In this document: in pieces, positions 34,477-43,359 of the stretch
Numbering within the stretch: the first letter of the stretch is position 1
Layout of the letters: every line of letters starts with the position of its first letter
NCBI RefSeq assembly: GCF_002300165.1
Contig: NZ_MLCE01000012.1
Span: forward strand, 186,001 to 250,000
Direction of reading: 5' to 3'
Source of the DNA: Streptomyces sp. Tue6028
GTDB lineage: Bacteria > Actinomycetota > Actinomycetes > Streptomycetales > Streptomycetaceae
DNA: 64,000 nucleotides
Notes under the pieces: generated by a model
The model's input: only the letters and a program-made list of their open reading frames with translations
Told to the model about the DNA's origin: nothing
Databases searched by the model: none
Position numbers and translations under genes: made by a program

Positions 34477-35310
34477 TCACTCGGTCACGTTCACCGCCTT
34501 GTAGTTCTTCCCCTCCGGCGCCAGGCAGACGAACCAGTCGGACGGGGAGCCGTCCACCGGGCGGATCAGATCCTCGACGTCCGAGGTGAGGCCCGTGCCC
34601 GGGGCGGCTCGCCCGGCGTCGATCGTCGTGCCGTCGTCCCAGGTGCAGGTGACCCGCTCCGCGGTGGTCGCGACCTTGCCGATCACGAGCCGCTGGGACG
34701 CCGAGTCCTTGTCGGGTGCCCCGGTCGACAGCGGCATGGAGTACGCCTGGACGTCCGTGCCCGTGAGCGCGTCGCCCTTCTCGACGGCCCCGTCGATCAC
34801 CGTCGACGGGGCGCCGTCGCCCACCGTGAGGCGCACGAAGAGCCATCCCTTGCCGACGAGGTCCGCGGCCACGCGTGCTCCGGTGGGAGTGACGCCGTAC
34901 TCGCCCATCTGCGAACGCTGGTACTGCGCCTCCGCGATGTCCTTCGGCGCTCCCCAGACGTCCACGGTGACCGACCACTTCTTGCCGTGGTCCGTGCCCC
35001 TGGCCACGGAGCTCCGCTGCGGCTCGAACACATGCCGCTGGTCGCTCGTGGCGGGCCGGGTGGCGGCGGGGGCGACCTGTCCGCCGTCACCGCCGAACGA
35101 CCCGGCGAGCGCCAGGGTGCCCGTCGAACCGGCGACCACCAGGGCCGCCGCGGCGGCGACCGCCCAGCGGCGGGCCCTGCGGCGCCGGCCGCCGCGGACC
35201 ACGGCCTGGTAGGGGGCTATGCCGATCTCGACCTCGTCGGCAGCCTCGGCCAGCAGGAGGGCGATGTCCGTGTGCGTCATGTCGCTGTTCGTCTCCCGGT
35301 CCGCGCTCAT
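34477..35310 (-). CDS. Membrane-anchored protein coupled to a SigE-family sigma factor
   Basis: ATG 35310 overlaps the sigma factor stop as TGATG, so the two are co-translated. The 277-residue protein has a short cytosolic N-terminus (about 1-38) rich in Asp/Glu, a basic RRRRARR cluster, one membrane helix at about 45-66 and an extracytoplasmic domain of about 205 residues with the pair of cysteines in VTCTWDD and WFVCLAPEG. The layout (short inner segment, helix, outer sensor domain) fits a membrane anti-sigma or sigma-modulating protein, but I do not see the HxxxCxxC of zinc anti-sigma factors. The role is inferred from position. Confidence 0.75.
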   Translation of the reverse strand: MSADRETNSDMTHTDIALLLAEAADEVEIGIAPYQAVVRGGRRRRARRWAVAAAAALVVAGSTGTLALAGSFGGDGGQVAPAATRPATSDQRHVFEPQRSSVARGTDHGKKWSVTVDVWGAPKDIAEAQYQRSQMGEYGVTPTGARVAADLVGKGWLFVRLTVGDGAPSTVIDGAVEKGDALTGTDVQAYSMPLSTGAPDKDSASQRLVIGKVATTAERVTCTWDDGTTIDAGRAAPGTGLTSDVEDLIRPVDGSPSDWFVCLAPEGKNYKAVNVTE

Positions 35311-35849
35311 CACTTCCGCCCTCCATTGGTCACCAGCTCCGCCAGGCCCGGTATGGCGCGCAGTTTCGCGATCCCCTTGGCCGCGTTGCTCTTCACCGAA
35401 CCGACCGAACAGCCCATCGCCTCGGCCGCCTGGGTCTCGCTCAGGTCCTCCCAGTACCGCAGGACCACCGCCTCGCGCTGGCGCGGGGGCAGTTCGGCGA
35501 GGGCCTTGAGCAGGGCGCCGCGGTCGTCGGCCTGGGCCATCCGGTCACCGCTGTCGGCCAGTTCGCGGGTGAGGCCCGAGTCGTCCTTCGGCGCGAGGAA
35601 CTCCTTGAGGCGTCTGCGGTGCCTGCGGGAATGCGCGTTGATCATCACGCGTCGTACGTAGGCCTCGGGCTCGTCAGCCGAGCCGACCCTGCGCCAGGCC
35701 ACGAAGACCTGTTCGAGCGTCGTCTGGACCAGGTCCTCCGCGGCGTGCTGCTCCCCCGTCAGGAGAAATGCCGTACGCATCAGCCGCGGCCAGCGGCCGA
35801 CGACGAAGTGCTGGAACTCCTCGTCCCGAGCCTGTTTCCGATCCCCCAT
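35310..35849 (-). CDS. SigE-family (ECF) RNA polymerase sigma factor
   Basis: ATG 35849 with GGAGG six bases upstream gives 179 residues. Region 2 (about 15-80) contains PRLMRTAFLLTGEQHAAEDL and VFVAWRRV. Region 4 (about 118-170) contains LPPRQREAVVLRYWEDLSET and CSVGSVKSNAAKGIAKLR. This is the layout of the actinobacterial SigE-family ECF subgroup. The downstream gene overlaps it and encodes a membrane protein likely to modulate it. Confidence 0.9.
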   Translation of the reverse strand: MGDRKQARDEEFQHFVVGRWPRLMRTAFLLTGEQHAAEDLVQTTLEQVFVAWRRVGSADEPEAYVRRVMINAHSRRHRRRLKEFLAPKDDSGLTRELADSGDRMAQADDRGALLKALAELPPRQREAVVLRYWEDLSETQAAEAMGCSVGSVKSNAAKGIAKLRAIPGLAELVTNGGRK

Positions 35850-35936
35850 GGGCACCTCCTAGATGTCTTATGGAGTCCACGAGGGCCGGATTCCGTTGCC
35901 TCGGGCCCGGAAGATCTTCCGCCCCGTCTCCAGGGC

Positions 35937-36072
35937 CCGGCAGACGTCACGTCCAGGACCGGCAACCCTGGCGTCTCGGGCCCGGCAGCCCCACCGCCTC
36001 AGACCCGGCAGACGTCACGCCCCGGACCTGGCAACCCTGGCGTCTCGGGCCCGGCAGCCCCGCCACCTCAGG
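35937..36072. repeat. Two 68-base direct repeats downstream of the MFS gene
   Basis: CGGCAGACGTCACG recurs with an exact 68-base offset (the core CAGACGTCACG at 35941 and 36009), and both copies include GGCAACCCTGGCGTCTCGGG and CCCGGCAGCCCC. The far end, CGGGCCCGGAAGATCTTCCG at about 35904-35923, echoes the last codons of the MFS gene (GGGAGATCTTCCGCGG at about 36077). The array fills the space between the sigma factor start and the MFS stop; no gene is visible in it. Confidence 0.8.
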
Positions 36073-37498
36073 CGGCCCGGGAGATCTTCCGCGGCAGCCA
36101 CAGCAGCATCAGCAGCGCCCCGCCCAGCAGCAGGAACCCGCTGGTGCGGAACGCCAGGGCGTACCCGGCGGTGAGCGCCTCACCCGAGGTGCTGCCGCCC
36201 GTGCGGGCCGCCGCGATCGTCGACATGACCGCGAGACCGAGCGAGCCGCCCATCACCCGGGAGGTGTTGACCAGCCCGGACACGAGTCCGGCGTCGCCCG
36301 GTGCCGCGCCCGAGGTGGCGAGCGCGGCGAGCGGTGTCGCGGCCAGACCCGCGCCGGCCATCATCATCAGGCCCGGGAACATGATCGCCGTCAGGTACCC
36401 GCCGTCCGCCGTCATCATGGCCTGCCAGCCGAAGCCGGCCGCGGCCACCAGCGTGCCGACCGCCGCCACGTTGCGTGCGCCGACGACCGGCATGAGGCGC
36501 GGCGCCAGCTTCGAGCCGAGGACGACGGCGAGGGAGCTCGGCACCAGGGCGAGCCCGGCGCCGAGCGGCGTGTAGCCGAGGACGTTCTGCGCGTAGAGCG
36601 TCATGAAGAACCACATGCAGAACATCGCGGAGCCGCACACGAACATGGCCGCGTTCGCCGACGACACGGACCGCAGCGTGAACAGTTTCAGCGGCATCAG
36701 CGGCGCCTTCGTCCGGGCCTCGACAAGAAGGAACAGGCCGATGAGCGCGAGTCCGGCGGCGAGCGGGGCGAGGGTCGCGGCGGCCGTCCACCCCTCGGCC
36801 TCCGTCTGCACGACGCCGTACGCCACGGTCGCGAGGCCCGCGGTCACCAGCAGCGCGCCCGGCAGGTCCAGACGCCGTCCGTCGCCGGCCCGGCTCTCCA
36901 CGAGCATGGACGCCGCCCCGGCGAGCAGCACCGCGCCGAACGGCACGTTGATGAGGAGCACCCAGCGCCATGACAGGCCGTCGACGAGGAGTCCGCCGAC
37001 GAGTCCGCCCGCCGCGCCGCCCCCGGCGCCGACCGCGGTCCAGGTCGCTATCGCCCGGGCCCGGGCGGGCCCCTCCGGGACGGTGGACGTCAGGATGGTG
37101 AGGGTCGAGGGGGCGAGCACCGCGGCCCCCAGTCCCTGCGCGGCCCGCGCGGTCAGCAGCTGCCAGCCCTCCTGGGCGAGACCGCCACCGAGCGAGGCCA
37201 CGGTGAACAGCGCGAGCCCCACCAGGAACATCCGCTTGCGTCCGTACAGGTCGCCGGCCCGGCCGCCGAGCAGCATGAACCCGGCGAAGGCGATCGAGTA
37301 GGCGTTCACCACCCACTGCAGTCCCGGCGCGCTCAGGCCCAGGTCGGCGCGCATGGAGGGCAGCGCCACGTTGACCACGGACACGTCGAGCACGACGAGG
37401 AACTGTCCGGCGCACACGAGTGCGACCACCAGCCAGGTCGGCGGTGCGGTGCGTACGGATACGGGGGTGTCCTGCGCGGCTCTGAGCATGGGCGTCAT
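36068..37498 (-). CDS. MFS transporter, DHA2 family (14 helices)
   Basis: The 476-residue protein has about fourteen membrane helices. The DHA2 signature FLVVLDVSVVNVALPSM is in helix 1, GRAGDLYGRKRMF lies in the first cytosolic loop, and RWVLLINVPFGA marks the sixth helix. Such proteins export drugs or metabolites with proton antiport. ATG 37489 is an alternative start, since neither ATG has a strong ribosome site. The gene ends beside a 68-base duplicated repeat. No dedicated regulator is adjacent. Confidence 0.88.
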   Translation of the reverse strand: MTPMLRAAQDTPVSVRTAPPTWLVVALVCAGQFLVVLDVSVVNVALPSMRADLGLSAPGLQWVVNAYSIAFAGFMLLGGRAGDLYGRKRMFLVGLALFTVASLGGGLAQEGWQLLTARAAQGLGAAVLAPSTLTILTSTVPEGPARARAIATWTAVGAGGGAAGGLVGGLLVDGLSWRWVLLINVPFGAVLLAGAASMLVESRAGDGRRLDLPGALLVTAGLATVAYGVVQTEAEGWTAAATLAPLAAGLALIGLFLLVEARTKAPLMPLKLFTLRSVSSANAAMFVCGSAMFCMWFFMTLYAQNVLGYTPLGAGLALVPSSLAVVLGSKLAPRLMPVVGARNVAAVGTLVAAAGFGWQAMMTADGGYLTAIMFPGLMMMAGAGLAATPLAALATSGAAPGDAGLVSGLVNTSRVMGGSLGLAVMSTIAAARTGGSTSGEALTAGYALAFRTSGFLLLGGALLMLLWLPRKISRAA

Positions 37499-37633
37499 GC
37501 TCTCAACCGGCCTGCGCCCCTTGCATCGGGATTTCGCCGCACGCGTCCGTAGGCCACGGGACCTAGGACCCGCCCGGCCCTCCGCGACGGCGCCCGCCGC
37601 ACAGGCCCTCGCCCTCCGGCGGTGCCTCCGCGC

Positions 37634-38827
37634 TCAGTCCGTGGCGCGCAGCAGGGTCACCACCGCCGCGCCGCCCAGTCCGATGTTGTGGGCGAGTCCG
37701 ACCCGGGCGCCGGGAACCTGCCGCGGCCCCGCTTCCCCGCGCAGCTGCCACACCAGTTCCGCCGCCTGCGCGATGCCGGTGGCGCCGAGCGGATGGCCCT
37801 TGGAGATCAACCCGCCGGAGGGGTTGACCACCCAGCGTCCGCCGTACGTCGTGGCGCCGGACTCGACGAGTTTGCCGGACTCCCCCTCCCCGCACATGCC
37901 GAGCGCCTCGTAGGTGAGCAGTTCGTTGATGGAGAAGCAGTCGTGCAGTTCGACCACGTCGACGTCCTCGATGCCGAGCCCGGACCGTTCGTAGACCTGG
38001 CGCGCGGCCTCGCGGGACATGGGCTGTCCCACGACGTCGATGCAGGAGCCGGAGGCGAAGGACGCCTCGGTGTCGGTGGTCATCGCCTGCGCCACGATCT
38101 CCACGGCCCGGCCGGCGAGCGCGTGCCGCTCGGCGAACCGTTCGGACACGACGACGGCCGCGGCGGCGCCGTCCGAGGTGGGTGAACACTGGAGCTTGGT
38201 CAGCGGCCGGTGCACGACCCGGGAGGCGAGGATCTCGTCGACGTCGTACACGTCCTGGAACTGCGCGTTGGGGTTGTGCGCGGAGTGCCGGTGGTTCTTG
38301 GCGCCGACGGCGGCGAGCTGCGCCTCGGTCGTGCCGTAGGCCGCCATGTGCTCGCGTGCCGCGTCGCCGAAGATCTGCGCGGTGGGCGGGGACATCTCGA
38401 AGCCGTGCCGGGCGGCCATGATTCCGTAGTGCCGGGCCACCGGGGAGGTCTTGAAGTCGCCGCCGTCCGCCCCGCCGCCGAGCGCGCCGCGTTTCATCTT
38501 CTCGAAACCGAGCGCGAGGACGCAGTCCGAGACTCCGCCCTCGACGAGCTGCCGTGCCAGCATCAGGGCGCTGGACCCGGTGGCGCAGTTGTTGTTGACG
38601 TTGTAGACGGGGACCCCGGTCAGGCCCAGTTCGTAGGCGGCGCGCTGTCCCGCGGTGGAGGGCTGGAAGCAGTACCCGACGGGGACCTGTTCCACGAGCT
38701 CGTAGCCGATCCCGGCGTCGGCGAGGGCGGCCGTGCCCGCCTCCCGGGCCATGTCCCAGTACTGCCACTCGCGGGTCTCGGGCTTCTCGAACCTGGTCAT
38801 GCCGACTCCGGCGACGTACGCCTTCAT
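37634..38827 (-). CDS. Thiolase / lipid-transfer protein (SCPx type)
   Basis: ATG 38827 has AGGAGG upstream and gives 397 residues. The non-condensing thiolase pattern is clear: nucleophilic cysteine in VYNVNNNCATGSSALM, then VELHDCFSINELLTYE with the HDCF box, and the C-terminal GGLISKGHPLGATG. SCPx-like thiolases cleave 3-oxoacyl-CoA of branched or steroid side chains. It lies 35 bases downstream of the fused acyl-CoA dehydrogenase gene on the same strand, so the pair forms an operon whose promoter carries a KstR-like operator. Confidence 0.9.
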   Translation of the reverse strand: MKAYVAGVGMTRFEKPETREWQYWDMAREAGTAALADAGIGYELVEQVPVGYCFQPSTAGQRAAYELGLTGVPVYNVNNNCATGSSALMLARQLVEGGVSDCVLALGFEKMKRGALGGGADGGDFKTSPVARHYGIMAARHGFEMSPPTAQIFGDAAREHMAAYGTTEAQLAAVGAKNHRHSAHNPNAQFQDVYDVDEILASRVVHRPLTKLQCSPTSDGAAAAVVVSERFAERHALAGRAVEIVAQAMTTDTEASFASGSCIDVVGQPMSREAARQVYERSGLGIEDVDVVELHDCFSINELLTYEALGMCGEGESGKLVESGATTYGGRWVVNPSGGLISKGHPLGATGIAQAAELVWQLRGEAGPRQVPGARVGLAHNIGLGGAAVVTLLRATD

Positions 38828-38862
38828 GCGTTCCTCCTGGGTCCGTGGGGTCGGTCCGTGGG

Positions 38863-41025
38863 TCAGTCCCTGGGCAGGCCGAGGATGCGCTCGGCGACGA
38901 CGTTGAGCTGGACCTGGGTGGTGCCGCCCGCGATGGTCAGGCAGCGGGAGAGCAGGAATCCGTGCAGGGCGCGCTCACCGGCGCGCTCGCTCACCGCGCC
39001 GGCCGGGCCGAGGAGTTCGAGTGCCAGCTCGGCGACCTTCTGCTGGTGCGCGGTCTGCACCAGTTTGCGCACGGAGGCGCCGGCGCCGGGGTCGACTCCG
39101 GACACCTGCCGCAGGGTGGTGCGCAGTCCGACGCAGGCCAGGGCGTGCGCCTCGGCGAGGAGGGCGCCGAGGCGCGCTCCGCCGATCTCGTCGGCGCGGT
39201 CGAGCAGGGCCTCCAGGCCGGTGTCGAAGGTCAACTGGTCGGCCATGTGGACGCGTTCGTTGCCGAGGGTGTTGCGGGCGACCCGCCAGCCGTCGTCGAC
39301 CTCGCCGACGACGGCGTCCGCGGGCAGCAGGACGTCGTCGAAGTGGACCTCGTTGAAGAGGGAGTCCCCGGTGATCTCCTTCAGCGGGCGGATGCCGATG
39401 CCGTCGGTGTTCTTCATGTCGACGACGAAGTAGGTGAGCCCCTTGTGCTTGGGGGCCGCCGGGTTCGTGCGGGCGAGGAGGATCCCGTGGTCGGCCCACT
39501 GTGCCGCGCTCGTCCACACCTTCTGCCCGTTGACGCGCCAGCGTCCGTCGGGGGTGCGTTCGGCGCGGGTGCGCAGGGCGGCGAGGTCGGAGCCGGCGTC
39601 GGGCTCCGAGAAGAGCTGACACCACAGCAGGTCGCCGCGCAGGGTGGGCAGGAGGTAGCGCTCGCGTTGCCGCTCGGTTCCGTAGGCGATGAGGGACGGT
39701 ACGACCCAGGTGGCGATGCCCAGGTCGCTGACGCGCACGCCCGCCGCGTCCAGTTCCTGCTGCACGGCGAGCTGTCGCACGGGGCCCGCGCCGAGTCCGT
39801 ACGGCGGGGGCAGGTGCGGGGCGGCGTGGCCGGTGGGGGCGAGCAGTCTGCGGGCGGCGGCCGGGTCGAGCCCGCGGGCGGCGCCGACGGTCTCCCGGGC
39901 GCTCTCCCGGTACCCGGCCGCCTCGGGCGGCAGTTCCAGGCGCAGCGGGCGGCGGGTGCCGTCCCGTGCGATCCGGGCGGCCCGGTCCAGGTGGAAGTCG
40001 CCGGTCCCGAGCAGTTGCCGCGCCACCACCGCCCGGCGCAGGTACAGGTGGGCGTCGTGTTCCCAGGTGAACCCGATGCCGCCGAGGATCTGGATGCAGT
40101 CCTTGGCGCACGAGTAGGCCGCTTCGAGTGCGGTGCCGGCGGCGAGCGAGCAGACCAGCCCGCGCACGGCGTCGGGTCCCCGGGCCGCGCGGGCCGCGTC
40201 CCAGGTGAGGGCCCGCGCCTGTTCGACGCGCACGAGCATGTCGGCGCACAGGTGCTTGACGCCCTGGAAGCGGCCGATGGGCCGGCCGAACTGTTCGCGG
40301 ACCGTGGCGTGCCGGGTGGCGGTGTCCAGGGCCCAGGCGGCCGTGCCGCAGGCGTCGGCGGCCAGGAGCACGGCGGCGAGGTCGCGGACCCGGGCGGTGT
40401 CGACGCCGAGGACGTGCTCGGCGGGGACCCGCACCCCGTCGGCGCGTACCTCGGCGGTGGCCCGTGTCGGATCGGCGCTCTCGTGGGGCCGTACGGCGAG
40501 CCGGCAGGTGTCCACGACGAGCCATACGGTGTCGCCCGCGGGGGCTGCCGCGCTCCCGGAGGTCGTCGCGGCCAGGACGAGGAGGTCGGCGTCGGCGCCC
40601 GCCAGTACGGGCGGTGCGGTCCCGTCGAGGCGGTACCCGCCGTCGGCCGCCGGTGTGGCGGTCAGCGTGCCCGTGCCGAACGCCACGGCGCCGATGCGCT
40701 CCCCGGTGCCGAGGGCCCGCACGAGGTCGTCCCGTCCCGCGAGCAGCTCCGCGGCGAGGACGCTCGCCACGTACGGTCCCGGCAGCGCCGCCCGCGCGGT
40801 CTCCTCCACGACGACGGCGAGGTCGACGAGGTCCCCGCCGCCGTGCGGCTCGGGCAGGTGCACGGCGAGCAGGCCCTGTCCGGCGATGCCGTCCCAGTAG
40901 GCCGGTCTGCCGGTGCCCGGGGCGTCGAGGCGTTTGCGTACTTCTTCGGGGGGCACGGCGCGGGCGATCCAGCCGCGTACGGCGTCGGCCAGTTCCCGCT
41001 GCTCCGGTGTGATCCCGATGCCCAT
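38863..41025 (-). CDS. Fused tandem acyl-CoA dehydrogenase (FadE34-like)
   Basis: ATG 41025 behind GGGAGG gives 720 residues containing two acyl-CoA dehydrogenase units. The first (about 1-335) ends with the flavin-site segment ILGGIGFTWEHDAHLYLRRA. The second (about 385-720) includes QLFSEPDAGSDLAALRTRAE, FDDVLLPADAVVGEVDDGWR and, near the end, IAGGTTQVQLNVVAERILGL. Mycobacterial FadE34, about 711 residues and KstR-regulated, has the same fused design and oxidises C5-side-chain steroid CoA thioesters. The same role or a branched acyl-CoA is inferred here. It leads an operon with the thiolase. Confidence 0.88.
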   Translation of the reverse strand: MGIGITPEQRELADAVRGWIARAVPPEEVRKRLDAPGTGRPAYWDGIAGQGLLAVHLPEPHGGGDLVDLAVVVEETARAALPGPYVASVLAAELLAGRDDLVRALGTGERIGAVAFGTGTLTATPAADGGYRLDGTAPPVLAGADADLLVLAATTSGSAAAPAGDTVWLVVDTCRLAVRPHESADPTRATAEVRADGVRVPAEHVLGVDTARVRDLAAVLLAADACGTAAWALDTATRHATVREQFGRPIGRFQGVKHLCADMLVRVEQARALTWDAARAARGPDAVRGLVCSLAAGTALEAAYSCAKDCIQILGGIGFTWEHDAHLYLRRAVVARQLLGTGDFHLDRAARIARDGTRRPLRLELPPEAAGYRESARETVGAARGLDPAAARRLLAPTGHAAPHLPPPYGLGAGPVRQLAVQQELDAAGVRVSDLGIATWVVPSLIAYGTERQRERYLLPTLRGDLLWCQLFSEPDAGSDLAALRTRAERTPDGRWRVNGQKVWTSAAQWADHGILLARTNPAAPKHKGLTYFVVDMKNTDGIGIRPLKEITGDSLFNEVHFDDVLLPADAVVGEVDDGWRVARNTLGNERVHMADQLTFDTGLEALLDRADEIGGARLGALLAEAHALACVGLRTTLRQVSGVDPGAGASVRKLVQTAHQQKVAELALELLGPAGAVSERAGERALHGFLLSRCLTIAGGTTQVQLNVVAERILGLPRD

Positions 41026-41059
41026 GCGTGCCTCCCGCGCCCCAAGATGCGCGCCAGAC

Positions 41060-41073
41060 TAGAACACGTTTCA
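41060..41073. promoter_or_regulatory. KstR-like operator upstream of the acyl-CoA dehydrogenase operon
   Basis: TAGAACACGTTTCA fits TnnAACnnGTTnnA and begins 35 bases upstream of the start codon, over the expected promoter. The rest of this 326-base intergenic stretch holds the adjacent CTGAC palindrome, another palindrome at 41174-41187, and presumably the promoter of the MFS gene. Confidence 0.78.
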
Positions 41074-41075
41074 TT

Positions 41076-41090
41076 CTGACGGTAGGTCAG
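41076..41090. promoter_or_regulatory. CTGAC-n5-GTCAG palindrome next to the KstR-like site
   Basis: CTGACGGTAGGTCAG followed by ATAC lies only two bases from the KstR-like site. The order of the two motifs relative to the operon is the same as upstream of the MaoC operon. Confidence 0.62.
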
Positions 41091-41173
41091 ATACCCATGA
41101 GAGGGTCAAGGATTCGTTAGTACGCCGAAGCATCGGAATAGTTGCCCAGGCACACCGGGTTTCTCCTACACGT

Positions 41174-41187
41174 ATCCGCGCGCGGAT
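41174..41187. promoter_or_regulatory. 14-base perfect palindrome upstream of the MFS gene
   Basis: ATCCGCGCGCGGAT is perfectly self-complementary and lies 165 bases before the MFS start. It may be an operator for that transporter or simply a GC-rich coincidence; the regulator is unknown. Confidence 0.3.
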
Positions 41188-41351
41188 GACGTGGTGACGC
41201 GGCCCGCACTGCGCGCCCCCGCCCCCCGACCCGCACGGAACACCGACTTCCGTATCCGTCCGAGCCACCCGCACCCGTACGGACACACCGACCCCGGTCC
41301 GCGCACCGACGCGGACGACCGCACTTCGTTACGGCCTGGAGGCCCCACGCA

Positions 41352-43091
41352 ATGACGCACACGACGACCGACCAGCCCACGCGGAGGCCGAGCGGCACGA
41401 CCGTGCCGGTGCTCGCCTTCGCGGGCATCGTTGTCGCGGTGATGCAGACCCTGCTCGTCCCGGTCATCAAGGACCTGCCGACGCTGCTGGACACCTCGCC
41501 CAGCAACGCCACCTGGGTCCTGACCTCTACCCTGCTCTCCGGCGCCGTGGCCACCCCGATCATGGGCCGCCTCGGCGACCTCTTCGGCAAGCGGCGCATG
41601 CTGCTCACCAGCCTGGCCGTCATGGTGGTCGGCGCCCTGGTCAGCGCCCTGACCAGCACCCTGCTGCCGATGATCGCCGGCCGCACGCTCCAGGGCTTCG
41701 CCATGGGCGCGATCCCCCTCGGCATCGGCCTGATGCGCGACATGCTGCCCCGCGAGAAGCTCGGCTCCGCGATGGCGCTGATGAGTTCCTCGATCGGTGT
41801 CGGCGGCGGCCTCGCGCTGCCCGCCGCGGCCCTCGTCGCCCAGCACGCCGACTGGCACGCCCTCTTCTACGGCGCCGCCGGACTCGGCGTCCTCTCGATC
41901 GCCCTCACCCTCCTCGTCGTGCCCGAGTCCCCGATGCGCGCCGAGGGCACCTTCGACGTCCTGGGCGCGCTCGGCCTCTCCGCCGGACTCGTCCTCTTCC
42001 TGCTGCCCATCACCAAGGGCAGCGACTGGGGCTGGAGCTCGTCCACCACGCTCGGCCTGTTCGCCGCGTCGGCCGCCGTCCTGGTCCTGTGGGGCGTGAT
42101 GGAGCTGCGGCTGAAGGCCCCGCTGGTCGACCTGCGCACCACCGCCCGTCCCGCGGTGCTGTTCACCAACCTCGCCTCGATCATGGTCGGCGTCTCCTTC
42201 TACGTCGTCTCGCTGGTCCTGCCGCAGCTGCTCCAGCTGCCGAAGTCCACCGGCTACGGCCTCGGCCAGTCGATGGTCGTCGCCGGCCTGTGCGTGGCGC
42301 CGCTCGGCCTGACGATGATGTTCACCGCACCCGTGTACGCCCGCCTGTCCGCCAAGTACGGCCCGAAGGTCACGCTGATCATCGGCATGCTGATCATCGG
42401 GGTCGGCTACGGCGCGGGCCTCGGCCTGATGAACGCCGCCTGGCAGACCATCGTGATCTCGGTCGTCCTCGGCGCGGGCATCGGTCTCGCCTACTCCTCG
42501 CTGCCCGCGCTGATCGTCGGCTCCGTCCCGGCGTCGGAGACCGGCGCGGCCAACGGCCTGAACACGCTGATGCGGTCCATCGGCACCTCCGTGTCGAGCG
42601 CCGTCATCGGCATGGTGCTGGCCAACACCGCCCACCACGTCGGCCCCGTCGCCGTCCCGACCATGCACGGCTTCCGGGTGTCCTTCGCCATCGCCACCGG
42701 CGCCGTGGCGGTCGGCCTGCTCATGGCCCTGTTCCTGCCCGGCCGCCGCCGGGCGACCAAGCCGCAGCTGGTGGCCAGCAGCGAGGAGGACGCCGCGCTG
42801 GAGCGGGCGCACGAGCTCCTCGGCGGCTTCCACGGCCGGGTCCTGAACGCCGACGGCGCCCCGGTCGCCCGCGCCAAGGTCACGCTGATCGACCGGCGTG
42901 GCCGCCAGGCGGGCGCCACGCTCTCCGCCGAGGACGGCCGCTACGCGCTGGCTGTGCCCTCCGAGGGCGCGTACGTCCTGGCCGCCCGCGCCGCGGGCCA
43001 CGGCCCCCTCGCCTCGTCGGCCACGCACGCGGGCGACGCGCGCCCCGTCGAGGTGGACCTGGCCCTGCCGGGCGAGAGCGTCCCCGCCTAG
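41352..43091 (+). CDS. MFS transporter with C-terminal carboxypeptidase-regulatory-like (Ig-fold) domain
   Basis: This 579-residue protein has fourteen membrane helices in residues 15-470. DHA2-type signals include GAVATPIMGRLGDLFGKRRM, IPLGIGLMRDMLPREKLGSA and GIGLAYSSLPALIVGSVPAS. The tail after about 495 is soluble: GFHGRVLNADGAPVARAKVT, DRRGRQAGATLSAEDGRYAL and PSEGAYVLAARAAGHGP match the CarboxypepD_reg fold of bacterial Ig-like domains. Fusion of such a domain to an MFS protein is unusual. The even helix count places the tail in the cytosol, where an Ig-like domain is odd. It is preceded by a 250-base leader region and followed by an inverted-repeat element. Confidence 0.87.
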   Translation: MTHTTTDQPTRRPSGTTVPVLAFAGIVVAVMQTLLVPVIKDLPTLLDTSPSNATWVLTSTLLSGAVATPIMGRLGDLFGKRRMLLTSLAVMVVGALVSALTSTLLPMIAGRTLQGFAMGAIPLGIGLMRDMLPREKLGSAMALMSSSIGVGGGLALPAAALVAQHADWHALFYGAAGLGVLSIALTLLVVPESPMRAEGTFDVLGALGLSAGLVLFLLPITKGSDWGWSSSTTLGLFAASAAVLVLWGVMELRLKAPLVDLRTTARPAVLFTNLASIMVGVSFYVVSLVLPQLLQLPKSTGYGLGQSMVVAGLCVAPLGLTMMFTAPVYARLSAKYGPKVTLIIGMLIIGVGYGAGLGLMNAAWQTIVISVVLGAGIGLAYSSLPALIVGSVPASETGAANGLNTLMRSIGTSVSSAVIGMVLANTAHHVGPVAVPTMHGFRVSFAIATGAVAVGLLMALFLPGRRRATKPQLVASSEEDAALERAHELLGGFHGRVLNADGAPVARAKVTLIDRRGRQAGATLSAEDGRYALAVPSEGAYVLAARAAGHGPLASSATHAGDARPVEVDLALPGESVPA

Positions 43092-43096
43092 CTAGC

Positions 43097-43251
43097 GGGT
43101 TTCGTTTGGATCAGCCCGGGTCCGCGACTCCCGGCACGGCACCTCGCCGCGTTGTCGGACCCGAGTACGCCCAGCACGCGGATGATCCTCCGCCTCGCGA
43201 TGCACCGCACCGGACGCCGCGGCCCGATCCGACCTGATCCAAACGAAACCC
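43097..43251. mobile_element. MITE-like element bounded by 18-bp perfect inverted repeats
   Basis: GGGTTTCGTTTGGATCAG (43097-43114) is repeated exactly in inverse orientation as CTGATCCAAACGAAACCC (43234-43251). The next bases on each side are also partly complementary, so the 155-base element could fold into a long hairpin. It carries no transposase. It starts five bases after the MFS stop codon. I recall similar AAACGAAA-ended inverted repeats in other Streptomyces intergenic regions. It could be a non-autonomous element or a large structured terminator. Confidence 0.55.
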
Positions 43252-43280
43252 CCTGGCGGAACGAACGGCACACCTCTCCC

Positions 43281-43314
43281 GCACACCCCCGCCGCCGTCG
43301 CGGCGGGGGTGTGC
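43281..43314. terminator. Perfect 15-bp GC hairpin
   Basis: GCACACCCCCGCCGC pairs perfectly with GCGGCGGGGGTGTGC around a CGTC loop. It lies between the inverted-repeat element and the methyltransferase gene and probably ends transcription from the MFS side. Confidence 0.7.
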
Positions 43315-43359
43315 GGCACCATGGGGCGCCGACAGACCCGCACCCCCTGGAGGAACCCC

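Noticed and set aside
41174..41187. ATCCGCGCGCGGAT as a specific MFS operator
   Set aside because: It is listed only as a weak site, because self-complementary GC runs of this length occur often by chance in this base composition and no regulator gene is adjacent.
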